43,357 bases of DNA from Actinomycetota bacterium. Lineage in GTDB: Bacteria; Actinomycetota; Actinomycetes; Nanopelagicales; Nanopelagicaceae. Within the stretch, counting starts at the first letter, position 1. Each line of letters opens with the position of its first letter. This document shows, piece by piece, positions 1 to 8,915 of the stretch. The stretch is from NCBI GenBank assembly GCA_016870365.1, contig VGBW01000009.1:1-43357 (forward strand). The letters are read 5' to 3'. A program made the position numbers and the translations under genes. The notes beneath the pieces are model-generated. The model was given only the letters and a program-made list of their open reading frames with translations, did not search any database and was not told where the DNA came from.

Positions 1-942
1 ACCTTCTGCATAGTTCCCGCTCTTCGCGGCCGCGAGAAAGATCGAAGCGCTGATGAAATATTAAGCGAGATAAGAGCTCTGGTGGCAGATGGAGTTATTG
101 AGATAACTCTTCTGGGCCAGAACGTAAATGCATATGGCGTTGACTTTGGAGATAGGAGGGCCTTTGCCAAATTACTTAGAGCCTGTGGCCAGATTGAGGG
201 GCTAGAGCGAGTTCGCTTTATGTCGCCTCATCCAAGAGATTTCACCGATGATGTAATTGATGCTATGGCTGAGACAAAGAATGTCATGCCTCATCTTCAT
301 ATGCCGCTGCAATCTGGATCTGATCAGATATTGGCAGCGATGCGACGCTCATATCGAGTTGATCGCTATCGCTCCATTATTAGCAAAGTTCGCAACGCAA
401 TTCCACAAGCAAGTATTACCACCGATGTAATTGTGGGATTCCCTGGAGAGAGTGAAGCAGATTTTCAAGCAACGCTAGATATTTGCAGCGAGGTCGGCTT
501 TCTTGCCGCCTATAGCTTCAAATACTCCAAGCGGCCTGGCACCCCAGCTGCTGAAATGGAAAATCAGATTCCAGGGCAAATCGTTGCAGAGCGCTATGAG
601 CGATTGCATGAGCACTTGAATCAGATTTCAAAGAGGGATAATTGCCAATTACTTGGCAAAGGAGTTGAGGTTTTGATCACCGATATTGACGGCAGGAGCG
701 CTTCAGGCAAGAGTAGAGATTTTCGCCTAGTTCACTTCGCAGCCCCAGACGAAGCTAGGTCTGGAGATTTTGCCGAGCTAACTATCAAAGAGGCACAGGC
801 TCACTTCCTTATTGGAGATAGCCAGAGCGTAAATATCCGCCCCACTAGAGGAGGAGATGCTTTTAGCGCTAGAAAATCAGAGGCTGAATCAAATGGAGTA
901 ATGCTGGGAATGCCAACTTTAAAGAGCGTTCATCCTAGATGA
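1..942 (+). CDS. miaB: tRNA-2-methylthio-N6-dimethylallyladenosine synthase MiaB, 3' part
   Basis: Radical-SAM methylthiotransferase that adds a methylthio group to i6A37 of tRNAs reading UNN codons. The reading frame is open from base 1, so the gene is cut by the window edge. The first codons read [15 protein letters not shown], which is the end of the CxxxCxxC cluster motif; only the third cysteine is inside the window. [11 protein letters not shown] and the radical-SAM barrel ([17 protein letters not shown]) follow. The last ~65 residues form the TRAM domain ([13 protein letters not shown] and after). The N-terminal UPF0004 domain lies outside. The stop overlaps the miaA start (ATGA), so the two successive modifiers of tRNA position 37 are translationally coupled. 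Family assignment is secure; the gene is partial only because of the window. Confidence 0.96.
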   Translation, partial: TFCIVPALRGREKDRSADEILSEIRALVADGVIEITLLGQNVNAYGVDFGDRRAFAKLLRACGQIEGLERVRFMSPHPRDFTDDVIDAMAETKNVMPHLHMPLQSGSDQILAAMRRSYRVDRYRSIISKVRNAIPQASITTDVIVGFPGESEADFQATLDICSEVGFLAAYSFKYSKRPGTPAAEMENQIPGQIVAERYERLHEHLNQISKRDNCQLLGKGVEVLITDIDGRSASGKSRDFRLVHFAAPDEARSGDFAELTIKEAQAHFLIGDSQSVNIRPTRGGDAFSARKSEAESNGVMLGMPTLKSVHPR

Positions 943-1850
943 CAGTAATTGTAATCTGCGGGGCCACGGCAACTGGAAAAAGTGAGCTAGCTCTTTTACT
1001 CGCAGAAGCTATGGGAGGTGAGATAGTCAATGCCGACTCGATGCAGCTCTATAAAGGGATGGATATTGGAACGGCCAAACTCTCACTTCAGGAGAGGCGA
1101 GGAATCCCACATCACTTACTAGATATCTTAGAAGTTAATCAAGAAGCTTCAGTTGCTCAATATCAAATTGATGCTAGAAACACTATTGATCAATTACTTG
1201 CTCTAAATAAACCAGTAATTGTGGTTGGCGGAACCGGGCTCTATATCAAGGCAATTTTGGATGACCTTGATTTTCCAGATACTGATCCAGTTCTGCGTGA
1301 GAAAATAGCTAAGCAGGCAGAGGAGCTTGGCCAAGACCTGATGCATCAAAGACTTGCTAGGTTAGACCCAGCAGCCGCTGCGGCAATTCCCAAGGAGAAT
1401 TCACGAAGAGTGGTAAGAGCCCTGGAGGTAATTGAATTAACGGGCCTGCCCTACACCGCAAATCTGCCAAGAGTGGGAAGCAGTAGGTATCCAGAGGCGA
1501 AGCAATTTGGCCTATTTATGGAGCGCTCAAGTCTTGCATCGCGAATTGATGCTCGCGTTGAGAAGATGTGGGAAAAGGGGCTAGTAGATGAGGTAAAAGG
1601 CCTTATTTCTCACGGTCTGTTGGAGGCAAGAACTGCTCAGGCTGGCCTTGGATATGCCCAGGTAATTAAGTTTGCCAGGGGCCAGCTAAGTGAGGCTGAA
1701 GCCAAAGAGGAGACTAAGCGGGCCACCAGGAAATATGCCAGAAGACAGGAGACCTGGTTTTCAAGAGATGAGAGAATCACTTGGATCAAAGGTAGTTCCG
1801 GGCCACAACTCCTAGAAGAAATCATCTCCTCTATTATTGGTCTTGGATGA
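939..1850 (+). CDS. miaA: tRNA dimethylallyltransferase MiaA
   Basis: Transfers dimethylallyl from DMAPP to N6 of A37 in tRNA, producing the substrate of MiaB encoded just upstream. The P-loop GATATGKS is at residues ~8-15, followed by the [15 protein letters not shown] motif and [10 protein letters not shown], all typical of the family. Its 303 residues match the usual ~300. The C-terminal part has [10 protein letters not shown], the expected tRNA-binding end. The start ATG overlaps the miaB stop by 4 bp and its own stop overlaps dapF in the same way, so no separate ribosome-binding site is needed. Confidence 0.97.
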   Translation: MTVIVICGATATGKSELALLLAEAMGGEIVNADSMQLYKGMDIGTAKLSLQERRGIPHHLLDILEVNQEASVAQYQIDARNTIDQLLALNKPVIVVGGTGLYIKAILDDLDFPDTDPVLREKIAKQAEELGQDLMHQRLARLDPAAAAAIPKENSRRVVRALEVIELTGLPYTANLPRVGSSRYPEAKQFGLFMERSSLASRIDARVEKMWEKGLVDEVKGLISHGLLEARTAQAGLGYAQVIKFARGQLSEAEAKEETKRATRKYARRQETWFSRDERITWIKGSSGPQLLEEIISSIIGLG

Positions 1851-2653
1851 AAGCCCCACTTACTGGCACCTATGGCCATGGCTCTGAGAATGATTTCATA
1901 ATCTTTTTTGACCCAGATGATCAGAACAATCTCTCATCAAATCAGACTGCTGCAGTATGCAATAGGCAAAGTGGCATTGGGGCAGATGGTCTAATAAGAA
2001 TTACCAAACCAGATGGTAAGTGGTTTATGGATTATCGAAACGCTGATGGATCTCTAGCTGAGATGTGTGGCAATGGAATCAGAGTGATGGCGAGGTATTT
2101 AGTAGAAAGAGGACATCAAGCGGCGGGAATATTCTCCATACTCACGCGCGACGGTGCTAAGTATTTAAGCGCTGATGTCGCCGGTGATATCAGCGTGAAC
2201 ATGGGACAAGTTGAGATTATCGATGGCCCAGTTACTGCTACAAATAATGGCAAAGCCTGGAGTGGATATCACTTAAGCATGGGAAACCCCCATGCGGTGG
2301 TCTTTGTGGATTCACTTGATGATATCGGCGATCTGAAGGATCCTCCCGTAGTTCGCCCAAAAGAGGATTACCCAGAGGGTGTTAACGTTGAATTCGTTCA
2401 ATTCTTGGCAAACGGCGAACTTGCCATGAGAGTTCATGAACGAGGAAGTGGCGAGACTAGGTCATGTGGTACTGGCACCTGCGCAGTAGCTCTTGCTGCC
2501 ACGGTGAAAAAAGGCCTGAAGCTGCCGGCTAAATGGGTAATTAATCCTCCTGGAGGAAGATTGATAGTTGAGCTAGATCTTCATTCCAATGCCACTCTAA
2601 CTGGCCCTGCAGTATTAATTAGTGATCATGATCTGGAGCCTTATCTTGGCTAA
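1847..2653 (+). CDS. dapF: Diaminopimelate epimerase DapF
   Basis: Converts LL-diaminopimelate to meso-diaminopimelate, the precursor of lysine and of the peptidoglycan cross-link residue. The two catalytic cysteines are visible in EMCGNGIR and in RSCGTGTCA, and the N-terminal GSENDFIIF replaces the usual GNDF(V/L). Its 268 residues are normal length. It starts with an ATGA overlap on miaA and overlaps hflX. The order miaB-miaA-dapF-hflX is a conserved actinobacterial arrangement. A short SD-like GGAG for hflX lies inside its last codons. Confidence 0.97.
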   Translation: MKAPLTGTYGHGSENDFIIFFDPDDQNNLSSNQTAAVCNRQSGIGADGLIRITKPDGKWFMDYRNADGSLAEMCGNGIRVMARYLVERGHQAAGIFSILTRDGAKYLSADVAGDISVNMGQVEIIDGPVTATNNGKAWSGYHLSMGNPHAVVFVDSLDDIGDLKDPPVVRPKEDYPEGVNVEFVQFLANGELAMRVHERGSGETRSCGTGTCAVALAATVKKGLKLPAKWVINPPGGRLIVELDLHSNATLTGPAVLISDHDLEPYLG

Positions 2654-4091
2654 GGAAAAAGAGCTGCCAGAGATAGAGGACTTAATCTCTGAGAGCCGGC
2701 AAGTGGCAGCAGCGTTTGATTCTGAGATTCCTATTCCCGACTCATTTCATTCAACGCAGCAAGATTTGAGTGATCGCCAAGCTCTACGGAGAGTCACCGG
2801 CCTCTCCACAGAGCTAAGTGATATCTCCGAGGCCGAGTATCGCCAGTTAAGACTTGAGCGAGTTATCTTGGTAGGTGTCTGGACTGAGGGAAGCGATAAA
2901 GATGCAGAAAACTCCATGGAGGAGCTGGCAGCCCTAGCTCAGACTGCAGGATCAACCGTCTTAGATGCGCTCATTCAACGCCGTGATAAGCCAGATCCTG
3001 CAACATTTGTCGGCTCTGGAAAAGTGAGCGAGCTTAAAGGCATCGTGAAGTCCACAGGTGCAGATACCGTGGTCTGTGATGGAGAGTTAAGCCCCTCTCA
3101 ACTAAGGAATCTGGAAGATAAGGTAAAGGTAAAAGTAGTTGATCGCACCGCACTGATTTTGGATATTTTTGCCCAACATGCCAAGAGCAAAGAGGGTAAA
3201 GCCCAAGTTGAATTAGCCCAGATGAGCTATATGTTGCCGAGACTTCGTGGTTGGGGTGATTCACTCTCGCGCCAAGCAGGTGGAATTGGTGGACGCGGTC
3301 CTGGCGAAACCAAGATAGAGGTAGATCGCCGCCGTATCCGCGACAAGATGTCCAAGCTGCGCAGGGAAATTGGCGATATGAAAGTTGCTCGAGATACCAA
3401 GAGGCAAGAACGTAGGAGAAACTCCATTCCCTCTGTTGCAATAGCGGGCTATACCAACGCTGGAAAGTCATCGCTACTAAATCGCTTAACCAATGCTGGA
3501 GTGCTAGTGCAGAATGCGCTTTTTGCCACCTTGGATCCAACTGTTAGACGCTCAGAGACCAGCGATGGCCGGATCTACACCCTGAGCGATACGGTGGGAT
3601 TTGTTAAGCACCTACCGCACGATCTAATTGATGCCTTCAAATCAACCCTTGAGGAGGTCTCAGGGGCTGATGTAATCGTTCATGTAGTAGATGGCTCACA
3701 CTCAGATCCCTTGGGCCAGATCAAGGCAGTTAGAGCGGTAATCGCCGAAATTGGTGGAGCGAAAATCCCGGAAATCGTCGCCTTGAATAAGGTAGATATC
3801 GCAGATCCTGAGGTGATTGCTCAAGTATTAAGGCAAGAGCCGGATTCTTATCTAATCTCAGTTCATAGCGGGTCAGGTATTGAAAAACTCATTCGGGCCA
3901 TTGAGACCTCACTGCCACAGCCAAGAGTTGAAGTTAGAACTGTGCTTCCTTATGATCGAGGAGATCTAGTGAGTCAGATCCATGAACATGGGGAGATACT
4001 AAGTCAAGAGTATCTGCCTCAAGGAACATCGCTTCATGCCCTGGTTGATGGCTCACTAGCTCATGCTCTAGAGAAGTACCTTGTTAAATGA
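2646..4091 (+). CDS. hflX: GTPase HflX
   Basis: Ribosome-associated GTPase that splits stalled or hibernating 70S/50S particles. The N-terminal HflX domain (GSGKVSELKG, then GGIGGRGPGETKIEVDRRR) is followed by the G domain with G1 GYTNAGKSS at about residue 267, G3 DTVGF and G4 NKVD. I prefer the TTG at 2646 because GGAG at 2635-2638 lies 7 nt upstream and the residues before it look unlike a family N terminus; GTG 2622 or ATG 2628 are alternatives. It overlaps dapF by 8 bp. The stop is 3 bp from the stop of the convergent lexA, so there is no room for a separate terminator. Confidence 0.93.
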   Translation: MAKEKELPEIEDLISESRQVAAAFDSEIPIPDSFHSTQQDLSDRQALRRVTGLSTELSDISEAEYRQLRLERVILVGVWTEGSDKDAENSMEELAALAQTAGSTVLDALIQRRDKPDPATFVGSGKVSELKGIVKSTGADTVVCDGELSPSQLRNLEDKVKVKVVDRTALILDIFAQHAKSKEGKAQVELAQMSYMLPRLRGWGDSLSRQAGGIGGRGPGETKIEVDRRRIRDKMSKLRREIGDMKVARDTKRQERRRNSIPSVAIAGYTNAGKSSLLNRLTNAGVLVQNALFATLDPTVRRSETSDGRIYTLSDTVGFVKHLPHDLIDAFKSTLEEVSGADVIVHVVDGSHSDPLGQIKAVRAVIAEIGGAKIPEIVALNKVDIADPEVIAQVLRQEPDSYLISVHSGSGIEKLIRAIETSLPQPRVEVRTVLPYDRGDLVSQIHEHGEILSQEYLPQGTSLHALVDGSLAHALEKYLVK

Positions 4092-4094
4092 AAC

Positions 4095-4766
4095 TTAAAG
4101 CGAGCGAAGAACGGCAGTTACCACGCCAAGAATCTCTGCCTGAGATCCATCCATTGGCTGGTACTCATCATTTGCCGGCATTAGCCAGATCTGGCCATTC
4201 TTTCTAGTAAAGGTCTTAACTGTTGCCTCACCATCAATCATCGCTGCAACAATTTCACCCTTATCTGCATCCTTCTGGGAGCGAATTACAACAAAGTCGC
4301 CATCACAGATCGCAGCATTGATCATGGAATCACCAACGACTTTCAACATGAAGAGATCGCCCTCGCCAACTAATGATGCTGGAAGCGGGAAGAGCCCTTC
4401 AACATTTTGTTCTGCAAGAATTGGACCACCGGCTGCAATGCGACCTACTAATGGAACGTTATGGACCTTCTCCGGCTTGATATCTTCAAATCTCTCATCA
4501 CCTGGGGTTAGTACCTCTAAAGCTCGACCACGCGATGGGTCACGTCGGATCCAACCTTTCTGCTCAAGAGCTTCTAGTTGATACTTAACACTTGATGGGG
4601 AGGCGAGCCCTGCTGCTTCACCGATCTCACGCATGGAAGGGGGGTAGCCATGGGCCTGCATAGCCTCTTTGATCGCTACAAGGATCTTGGTCTGACGAGG
4701 GGTGAGGCCATTCTCATCAACTGGGCCATCGGGCAGTTCGGTCAGATTTGCAGGTCTCTTGCTCAT
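4095..4766 (-). CDS. lexA: SOS repressor LexA
   Basis: Repressor and self-cleaving serine protease of the SOS response. The N-terminal winged helix ([16 protein letters not shown]... [17 protein letters not shown]) is followed by the S24 peptidase domain. The cleavage site is Ala112-Gly113 in GRIAAGGPI, the nucleophile is Ser147 in VVGDSM and the general base is Lys184 in ATVKTF. Its 223 residues are normal for actinobacteria. The ATG has no Shine-Dalgarno; a -10 TAAACT ends exactly 6 nt before it, so the mRNA is probably leaderless. An imperfect SOS box overlaps the -35, consistent with autoregulation. It is divergent from a LysM gene, the same arrangement as lexA/chiZ (divS, yneA) elsewhere. 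Confidence 0.98.
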   Translation of the reverse strand: MSKRPANLTELPDGPVDENGLTPRQTKILVAIKEAMQAHGYPPSMREIGEAAGLASPSSVKYQLEALEQKGWIRRDPSRGRALEVLTPGDERFEDIKPEKVHNVPLVGRIAAGGPILAEQNVEGLFPLPASLVGEGDLFMLKVVGDSMINAAICDGDFVVIRSQKDADKGEIVAAMIDGEATVKTFTRKNGQIWLMPANDEYQPMDGSQAEILGVVTAVLRSL

Positions 4767-4772
4767 GATCGG

Positions 4773-4811
4773 AGTTTAGAACAAAGTTGCGAAATAATCA
4801 AACAAATGTTC
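4773..4811 (-). promoter_or_regulatory. lexA promoter with overlapping imperfect SOS box
   Basis: On the minus strand, -35 TTGATT (4796-4801) and -10 TAAACT (4773-4778) are separated by 17 bp, and 6 nt separate the -10 from the lexA ATG. The sequence GAACATTTGTTT (4800-4811 read on the minus strand) matches the GAAC-N4-GTTC actinobacterial SOS box except for the last base, and it shares two bases with the -35. A repressor bound here would block the promoter, which fits LexA autoregulation. Confidence 0.6.
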
Positions 4812-4820
4812 TAAAAAGAC

Positions 4821-4869
4821 TTGTCGATGTCGGCGGCGGGGTGTATCTTTTCTCTTAGAACAGACGTTC
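4821..4869 (+). promoter_or_regulatory. SOS-controlled promoter of the LysM division-suppressor gene
   Basis: -35 TTGTCG (4821-4826), a 17-bp spacer and -10 TATCTT (4844-4849) are followed by a perfect actinobacterial SOS box, GAACAGACGTTC (4858-4869), just after the expected start of transcription. Placement immediately downstream of the -10 suits LexA repression. The box matches GAAC-N4-GTTC at all eight fixed bases. Confidence 0.75.
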
Positions 4870-4923
4870 GAAGAGTATCCCCACTTCTCGCCGATCTGAT
4901 CTAGAAGTATCTGGAGAGAGAAG

Positions 4924-5307
4924 ATGACGACAATCGCCATCAATCCCTGCCTTACTAAGGATGCTAGGCGCGTGAAATCCCCTATAAATCAAGGTCCAGC
5001 AGCGCTTCGACCAACCCCGCATGGTCGAGGGCTGACAAGGTTGGCAGTCATCTCTTCACTCTCCATCCTGCTTCTCTCAGGCTTTGCCGCCTTTGATGGC
5101 GCCACGGCGGGATCAAAGAGCCAATCCATCTCTAGCCCTTATATGAAGATCAGCGTAAGGCCAGGGGACACCCTCTGGTCGATTGCTGAGGGAATCTCCC
5201 CCGAGGCAGATAGGCGAGCCCTGGTGGCAGATATTTTGGAAGTTAATGATTTGAAATCCCCGAACCTCCAAGCCGGTCAGAAGATCTATATCCCGACACG
5301 CCCATAG
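4924..5307 (+). CDS. LysM membrane protein, ChiZ/DivS/YneA-like SOS cell-division suppressor
   Basis: 127 residues: a basic cytoplasmic tail (~1-39), one membrane segment (~40-62, LAVISSLSILLLSGF), a short linker and a C-terminal LysM domain (~77-125; ISVRPGDTLWSIAEG ... NLQAGQKIYIP). LysM binds peptidoglycan. The same architecture, divergent from lexA and SOS-induced, is known for YneA (Bacillus), DivS (Corynebacterium) and ChiZ (Mycobacterium), which delay division after DNA damage. The perfect SOS box upstream and the position beside lexA support this role. RBS GGAGAG (4913-4918) precedes the ATG. Function is by context and architecture, not by close sequence identity, which is low in these families. 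Confidence 0.85.
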   Translation: MTTIAINPCLTKDARRVKSPINQGPAALRPTPHGRGLTRLAVISSLSILLLSGFAAFDGATAGSKSQSISSPYMKISVRPGDTLWSIAEGISPEADRRALVADILEVNDLKSPNLQAGQKIYIPTRP

Positions 5308-5358
5308 GGTCTCAGTCTCTTTACCTATTGCAAACACTAAACCCTTGCTTTACTCTTA

Positions 5359-5443
5359 CCCCTAGATATTGGGGTTGCTCTGCGATATGCTTCCATAAGT
5401 AGTGATTGGTCGCTAAGGCTCCATTACACCCAATATCGAGGAA
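5359..5443 (+). promoter_or_regulatory. Two NrdR boxes upstream of nrdR
   Basis: The known NrdR-box core is CwAtATaTwG. Box 1 at 5362-5371 reads CTAGATATTG (9 of 10) inside an 18-bp palindrome, ACCCC...GGGGT (5358-5375). Box 2 at 5431-5440 reads CAATATCGAG (8 of 10). Centres are 69 bp apart. A possible -10 TATGCT at 5386-5391 would put box 1 over the -35. This implies NrdR represses its own gene and probably nrdJ downstream. Confidence 0.6.
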
Positions 5444-5470
5444 TTCCCAGGATTGAGAGGACGACACGCC

Positions 5471-5971
5471 GTGAACTGCCCCTTCTGCCGATATGAGGAT
5501 TCCAGAGTCATCGACTCGCGTCCTAGTGATGAAGGAAGTTCAATTCGTCGCAGAAGAGAGTGCGCTCAATGCGGCTCTCGTTTTTCAACCTCAGAGACTG
5601 CAGTTCTCTCCATCATCAAGCGTAGCGGGGCTACTGAGCCCTTCAATCGCGAGAAGGTCATCAATGGCGTGCGCAAGGCCTGCCAGAACCGACCAGTAAA
5701 TGATGATGATTTAGCCCTGCTGGCAATGAGAGTGGAGGACACCCTTCGCTCCACAGGACAGACCGAGATCGAAGCTCAAGAGGTGGGCATGGCAATCTTG
5801 CCGCCACTTCGAGAATTAGATGAGGTCGCCTACCTGCGATATGCCTCGGTATACCGTAACTTCTCTTCCCTTGAAGATTTCGAAGGCGAGATCGCTCTTC
5901 TCCGGGCCCTGCCGATCGAAAAGTTAGAGATAGAGAGCGAATCTCAAGTTGCCTCCCCGCAACTCAAATAA
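5471..5971 (+). CDS. nrdR: Transcriptional repressor NrdR
   Basis: Nucleotide-sensing repressor of ribonucleotide reductase genes. The zinc ribbon has CPFC at residues 3-6 and CAQCG near residue 31, followed by the arginine-rich stretch SSIRRRREC and the ATP-cone ([24 protein letters not shown]-type segment, residues ~46-135). I chose the GTG at 5471 because the family begins M-x-C-P-F-C and GAGAGGA (5455-5461) is a good RBS 9 nt upstream; an in-frame TTG at 5453 lies at that RBS and is less likely. Length is then 166 residues. It sits directly upstream of nrdJ, its expected target. Confidence 0.95.
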   Translation: MNCPFCRYEDSRVIDSRPSDEGSSIRRRRECAQCGSRFSTSETAVLSIIKRSGATEPFNREKVINGVRKACQNRPVNDDDLALLAMRVEDTLRSTGQTEIEAQEVGMAILPPLRELDEVAYLRYASVYRNFSSLEDFEGEIALLRALPIEKLEIESESQVASPQLK

Positions 5972-6070
5972 AAAAGTCCGATAAGTAGATGAGAGAAAAA
6001 CTAAATAGAAATTAAGAAAAGTCAAGAAAACCAAAATTAAAAATTCAAGAAAAAACTGGAGAAAGAAGAA
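5972..6070 (+). other. A-rich purine leader between nrdR and nrdJ
   Basis: This 99-bp spacer is strikingly A-rich, with runs of 4-6 A and almost no capacity for base pairing, unlike any other spacer in the window. It ends in an RBS (GGAG, about 10 nt before the nrdJ ATG). I see no NrdR box, cobalamin riboswitch or terminator in it. It may be an unstructured translation-enhancing leader or contain a promoter. Confidence 0.5.
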
Positions 6071-8863
6071 ATGTCGGACACGGTAATCAATCGCCCATCG
6101 GAGAAAGCCAAGATGGATAAAGGCTTGAAAATGGAGCGGGTCTATACAACAGCTGGCGAGCACCCATATGAGAAAGTCAATTGGGAGAGGCGCGATGTGG
6201 TGCAGACCAATTGGAAGAGCGGAGAAGTGGTCTTTGAACAACGCGGTGTTGAGTTTCCGGATTTCTGGTCGGTAAATGCCTCAACCATTGTTTCCACTAA
6301 ATATTTCCGTGGCGCGCTAGGTCATGAGAGTCGAGAGCATTCACTCAAGCAAGTTATTGATCGTGTGGTGCTTACCTATACCAAAGCTGGAAAAGAGCAT
6401 GGTTATTTTGCAACGCCTGCTGATGCAGAAATCTTTGAACATGAGTTAACGTATATGCTGCTACATCAGATATTTTCCTTTAATTCACCAGTTTGGTTTA
6501 ACGTGGGAACTTCAGCTCCGCAGCAAGTCTCTGCCTGTTTCATCCTCTCAGTTGATGACACAATGGAATCGATCCTTAACTGGTATCGCGAAGAGGGTAT
6601 GATCTTCAAAGGTGGATCGGGGGCGGGCTTAAATCTCTCTCGTCTTCGCTCATCCAAAGAGCTCTTAAAATCAGGGGGCACTGCCTCAGGTCCGGTTTCA
6701 TTTATGCGTGGCGCTGATTCCTCCGCCGGAACCATCAAATCAGGAGGAGCCACAAGAAGAGCTGCCAAGATGGTGGTTCTTGATGTCGATCATCCAGATA
6801 TCGAAGAATTTATTGAGACTAAGGTAAAGGAAGAAAACAAGATTCGCGCGCTTCGCGATGCTGGTTTTGATATGGATCTTGGCGGCAAAGACATCATCTC
6901 GGTGCAATATCAGAATGCCAATAACTCAGTTCGAGTAAGCGATGAATTTATGCGCGCCTATGAAAATAACGCAAAGTTTGGTCTAACGGCCCGCTCAACT
7001 GGTGAGGTAATGGAAGAGGTTGATTCCCGTCAACTCTTTCGCAAGATGGCAGAGGCTGCTTGGGCCTGTGCCGACCCTGGAATCCAATATGACACCACCA
7101 TCAATGATTGGCATACCAACTCTGAGACTGGGCGAATCAATGCCTCCAATCCTTGCTCGGAATATATGTCACTTGATAACTCCTCATGCAACCTAGCCTC
7201 TTTGAACCTAATGAAGTTTTTGAAAAGCGATGGTTCATTTGATGTCAAGAGCTTTGTTAAAGCAGTTGAGATGATTATTACTGCAATGGATATCTCAATT
7301 TGTTTTGCAGATTTTCCAACCGAGGCAATACGAGTAACCACTAGGGCTTATCGTCAACTAGGAATTGGGTATGCAAACCTTGGCGCGCTTCTTATGGCTT
7401 CAGGCCTTGCCTATGATTCAGAGGGCGGTCGCGCACTTGCTGGAGCAATCACCTCTTTAATGACTGGAACTTCATACCGCCGCTCAGCTGAGATGGCAGG
7501 AATTGTTGGTCCCTATGAAGGCTATGCCAGAAATGTAGCTCCACATACTCGAGTAATAAAGAAGCACCAGGCAGCCTCACTTTCGGTCAAATCTATCTCA
7601 ACTCTTGATAGAGATGTTCTAGCTGAGGCTAATAAGCAATGGGATAGCTGCATTGCCCTGGGTGAGAAAAATGGCTGGAGAAATGCTCAAGCCTCAGTCC
7701 TTGCCCCAACTGGAACGATTGGGCTAATGATGGATTGCGATACCACTGGTATTGAGCCAGATTTCTCCCTCGTTAAGTTTAAGAAGATGGTTGGTGGGGG
7801 TTCTCTCCAGATCGTTAACCAGACCGTGCCACAAGCGCTAAAGAAATTGGGTTATGCCGAGGAAACTATCGAAGCCATTGTGGAATACATCGCAGCTAAT
7901 GGCCATGTCGTTGATTCACCTGGGCTGAAGGTGGAGCATTACGATGTCTTTGATTGCGCTCTTGGAGCTAGATCGATTGCTCCCATGGGACATGTAAGAA
8001 TGATGGCGGCCTGTCAGCCATTTCTTTCAGGGGCTATCTCAAAGACAGTAAATCTGCCTGCAGATGCCAGCGTTGAAGATGTGGAAGAGGTTTATTATGA
8101 GGGATGGAAGCTGGGGCTAAAAGCGCTCGCTGTCTATCGCGATAGTTGTAAAGTTGGTCAGCCGCTCTCTGATGCAAAATCTAAGAACAATGGCAAAGAT
8201 GATCAGGTAAATACAGCTCCTGCTCCGGCAACTCGCAAGCGCCTACCAAAGTCTCGTCCTTCAAGAACCACCTCATTTTCCGTGGGTGGCGCTGAAGGTT
8301 ATATGAACGCTGGGACTTATGAGGATGGTCAATTAGGCGAGATCTTCTTAAAACTTGGCAAGCAGGGTTCAACTCTGGCAGGTGTTATGGATGCCTTCTC
8401 AATTGCAGTTTCGATTGGCCTGCAATACGGAGTGCCACTAGAGACCTATGTATCTAAGTTCACCAACTCTCGCTTTGAACCAGCAGGAATTACCGATGAT
8501 CCAGATATTCGTATGGCCCAATCCATGATGGATTACATCTTCCGCCGGCTAGCACTTGATTACCTGAGGTATGAAGAGAGAGCTGCCTTCGGGGTCTATA
8601 CCGCAGCAGAGAGAGCAGCTGCCCTTGAAACCGCTGAGTATGCTCAAGTTGTCGAGGCTGAGGGTGAGGTAATCGAGGAAAGGAGTGATCCAGTAACACC
8701 CGATACTTCGCCAATACAGATAGGTTCTTCAACCGAGCTGCTAGAGAAGATCGCAGGGGTTAGATCCGATGCACCTCTTTGTGTTAGCTGTGGAGTAAAG
8801 ATGCGCACCTCGGGTGCCTGCTATGTCTGTGAAGGTTGCGGCAATACTTCAGGATGTAGTTAA
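6071..8863 (+). CDS. nrdJ: Adenosylcobalamin-dependent (class II) ribonucleotide reductase NrdJ
   Basis: Reduces ribonucleotides to deoxyribonucleotides using a radical generated from coenzyme B12, without oxygen. 930 residues, close to the long actinobacterial NrdJ. Visible are the N-terminal substrate-binding part (SACF... and FKGGSGAGLNLSRLRSS), the loop cysteine in NASNPCSEY, SCNLASLNL, and ASVLAPTGTIGLMMDCDTTG. The C-terminal ~30 residues carry CVSCGVKMRTSGACYVC and GCGN, the redox-active cysteine tail. It follows nrdR and is probably under NrdR control. No other nrd gene is in the window. Dependence on B12 is an inference from the class. Confidence 0.97.
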   Translation: MSDTVINRPSEKAKMDKGLKMERVYTTAGEHPYEKVNWERRDVVQTNWKSGEVVFEQRGVEFPDFWSVNASTIVSTKYFRGALGHESREHSLKQVIDRVVLTYTKAGKEHGYFATPADAEIFEHELTYMLLHQIFSFNSPVWFNVGTSAPQQVSACFILSVDDTMESILNWYREEGMIFKGGSGAGLNLSRLRSSKELLKSGGTASGPVSFMRGADSSAGTIKSGGATRRAAKMVVLDVDHPDIEEFIETKVKEENKIRALRDAGFDMDLGGKDIISVQYQNANNSVRVSDEFMRAYENNAKFGLTARSTGEVMEEVDSRQLFRKMAEAAWACADPGIQYDTTINDWHTNSETGRINASNPCSEYMSLDNSSCNLASLNLMKFLKSDGSFDVKSFVKAVEMIITAMDISICFADFPTEAIRVTTRAYRQLGIGYANLGALLMASGLAYDSEGGRALAGAITSLMTGTSYRRSAEMAGIVGPYEGYARNVAPHTRVIKKHQAASLSVKSISTLDRDVLAEANKQWDSCIALGEKNGWRNAQASVLAPTGTIGLMMDCDTTGIEPDFSLVKFKKMVGGGSLQIVNQTVPQALKKLGYAEETIEAIVEYIAANGHVVDSPGLKVEHYDVFDCALGARSIAPMGHVRMMAACQPFLSGAISKTVNLPADASVEDVEEVYYEGWKLGLKALAVYRDSCKVGQPLSDAKSKNNGKDDQVNTAPAPATRKRLPKSRPSRTTSFSVGGAEGYMNAGTYEDGQLGEIFLKLGKQGSTLAGVMDAFSIAVSIGLQYGVPLETYVSKFTNSRFEPAGITDDPDIRMAQSMMDYIFRRLALDYLRYEERAAFGVYTAAERAAALETAEYAQVVEAEGEVIEERSDPVTPDTSPIQIGSSTELLEKIAGVRSDAPLCVSCGVKMRTSGACYVCEGCGNTSGCS

Positions 8864-8892
8864 GAGATAAGAGGTTAGAGCAGATCTAAAAG

Positions 8893-8915
8893 AATCGAGA
8901 TTAAATCGCTCGATT
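8893..8915. terminator. Possible bidirectional hairpin after nrdJ
   Basis: AATCGAG (8893-8899) and CTCGATT (8909-8915) form a perfect 7-bp stem with a 9-nt loop. Read on the minus strand it is followed by CTTTTA, so it could end the small minus-strand ORF as well as nrdJ. The T tract is short and on one side only. Confidence 0.45.

Noticed and set aside
3034-3540. Minus-strand ORF of 168 codons inside hflX
   Set aside because: Complete overlap with a well-conserved GTPase; composition (Trp/Gln/His/Leu-rich) is that of an antisense shadow.
5972-6070. Cobalamin riboswitch upstream of nrdJ
   Set aside because: The spacer is A-rich and unstructured and lacks the conserved B12-box.
5924-6241. 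Minus-strand ORF of 105 codons opposite the nrdJ leader
   Set aside because: It is a by-product of the A-rich leader read backwards (Phe/Leu-rich) and overlaps the nrdJ and nrdR coding ends.
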